Assembly: GCF_024713975.1 (NCBI RefSeq)
Contig: NC_091100.1
Span: forward strand, 25,619,501-25,683,500
Length of the DNA stretch: 64,000 bases
DNA from: Paralichthys olivaceus
Taxonomy: Eukaryota > Chordata > Actinopteri > Pleuronectiformes > Paralichthyidae
Direction of reading: 5' to 3'
The notes under the pieces are model-generated. The model ran no database searches, was not told where the DNA came from, and saw only the letters and a program-made list of their open reading frames with translations. The first letter of the stretch is position 1. Each line of letters starts with the position of its first letter. Position numbers and translations under genes: made by a program. Shown here piece after piece: positions 62,745 through 64,000 of the stretch.

Positions 62745-64000
62745 TAGAAAGTCCAAAATAGAGGGGGCTATCAAATTAGCATTGTAGCATCATCCACTTT
62801 TATATGTCCTATACTCCATAAAAGTTACATATTCTGTAATGAATCACACACTCATCTGTCACGGTAAGAGTAATACTGGAAATTTTATAATTTTCCATGA
62901 AATGTCATTTAAATTATCCTGGTTATACTGATACATTTGGATAGTTTGATCTGAAGGGATTCACTTATGGCTGGTACTAAATTTCTGAATCCCTCAAACC
63001 CTGACACCAGTACACATACTGGATTGACTATAAAATCCTGTGGGCAGCTCTCAGGTTGTAGGGCAAGGAGATGGTATCACGTGGAATCTATTGCACTTCT
63101 GTCTCCCAGGACGAATAAAATTTGATTGATTGAAGATGATCATGTAAAGTTTTTGCTATATTATGTCCTGATGACATTTCTTATACATGGTACAATGCAT
63201 GGTACAATCTGGTTGGAGAGAGAGAGAGCAGATGCATATGGTGGTTTCTACTCATCAGCCGACTTTTGCAAAAGAAGTCTTGGCAGCAAATTGAAAGAAT
63301 GAAGGATGATGTCTCTATTGCTGACAATTTCCTTTCTCTTTTGGGGTCAAACATAAGTCTTGTTGTGGTGGGGTCTTGTGGAAGTGGAACACAGTCTTCC
63401 ACATGGTAGCAAACCCTAACATCACAAATAAATACCAAAGCCTAAACTAATTCCTCTACCCATGAGGACCTCAATTCTTGTCTCCACGATGGTTTAACTC
63501 TGTAATTAGAGTAATATAATATTAAAACATTAATGAGTTTGATTTAATTTCTTTATGTATCAAATGTAGTAAAGCTTTTCACTCTTTTGTATTTGACTGT
63601 AAAATGTTTCTGAGTGTGCTCCAGACTAATATCACTGACATGATCATGTTCAGGAGCAGCCTCATGCTGTGGACTAGCTCTCATGTTCCCACTCAACTTG
63701 ATACTTGTTTCTACTTCCAGACTACATTCCTGTGTTGAGTCATATGAATTACTTGATTAGATAATCTAGATCAAGTGTTGGCTTGGATAGTGGATCAACA
63801 TAAAGTCAGGAAAGATCGACTATTATATCAGTCAGGCATCTCTCTGAAGCAGGAGAGGCAGGACACATAGTCCATGAGTGTGATTCAATACATCATACTG
63901 GTCTCAAAATATCCTGAAGTTCAAACTTTCAAAGATTTATGTGAGATATGTCTCGCATAGTTTTTCACAAGTAATCGGATTACTTAGATGCCATTTATGA
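62745..64000. other. right end of window, no gene seen
   Basis: AT-rich sequence. The largest minus-strand open frame (63181-63438) has no family motif or credible splice context. A LINE-tail-like acgaataaaatttgattgattga lies at about 63112-63134. Confidence 0.5.

Noticed and set aside
1..64000. CRISPR arrays, operons, phage or plasmid modules
   Set aside because: The repeats present are microsatellites and transposon remnants. Genes are intron-split vertebrate families.

Overview
This window looks like a chromosomal segment of a ray-finned (teleost, probably percomorph) fish. The genes are vertebrate and split by introns with GT/AG borders. The DNA between them is AT-rich and full of fish-type LINE 3' ends, SINE-like repeats, small inverted-repeat DNA transposons and CA/GT microsatellites. 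There is no bacterial operon, CRISPR array or prokaryotic feature. Exon models were built by eye from splice borders, reading phase and remembered family sequences. Family names therefore rest on recognition, not on a database search.

Layout. (1) 978-6036, plus strand: the 3' half of a P2X3 ATP-gated cation channel gene, whose 5' exons lie left of the window. (2) 7984-13069, plus strand: a CpG/CRE/YY1-type promoter and a three-exon gene for a protein with about 12 C2H2 zinc fingers. (3) 16920-21862, plus strand: a complete homolog of ADISSP (human C20orf27), 177 aa. (4) 25476-36345, minus strand: a complete TRIM E3 ligase gene (RING, B-box 2, coiled coil, PRY-SPRY), 581 aa, with a probable non-coding first exon. 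(5) 39435-58641, minus strand: a long gene of the matrin-3/ZNF638 type, best fit ZNF638, with two matrin-type zinc fingers, three RRM-like blocks and a long acidic/charged region. It is about 1591 aa from the first ATG of its large exon. Its CpG-rich promoter near 58.2-58.75 kb may also fire to the right. (6) 58.75-64 kb: repeats with nested insertions and no recognisable gene.

The genes do not form one pathway. They cover ion channel, transcription factor, secreted signal, ubiquitin ligase and nuclear RNA/DNA-binding roles. I found no convincing undescribed multi-gene system. The more interesting items are: an LTR fragment whose primer site extends far into tRNA-Pro complement; a clean 600-bp PIF/Harbinger-like MITE with a TTA target duplication in a znf638 intron; a twice-present repeat whose second copy is interrupted by other insertions; an ATG-less 120-codon open extension upstream of the znf638 start; and a LINE reverse-transcriptase remnant that runs up to a P2X3 splice acceptor.
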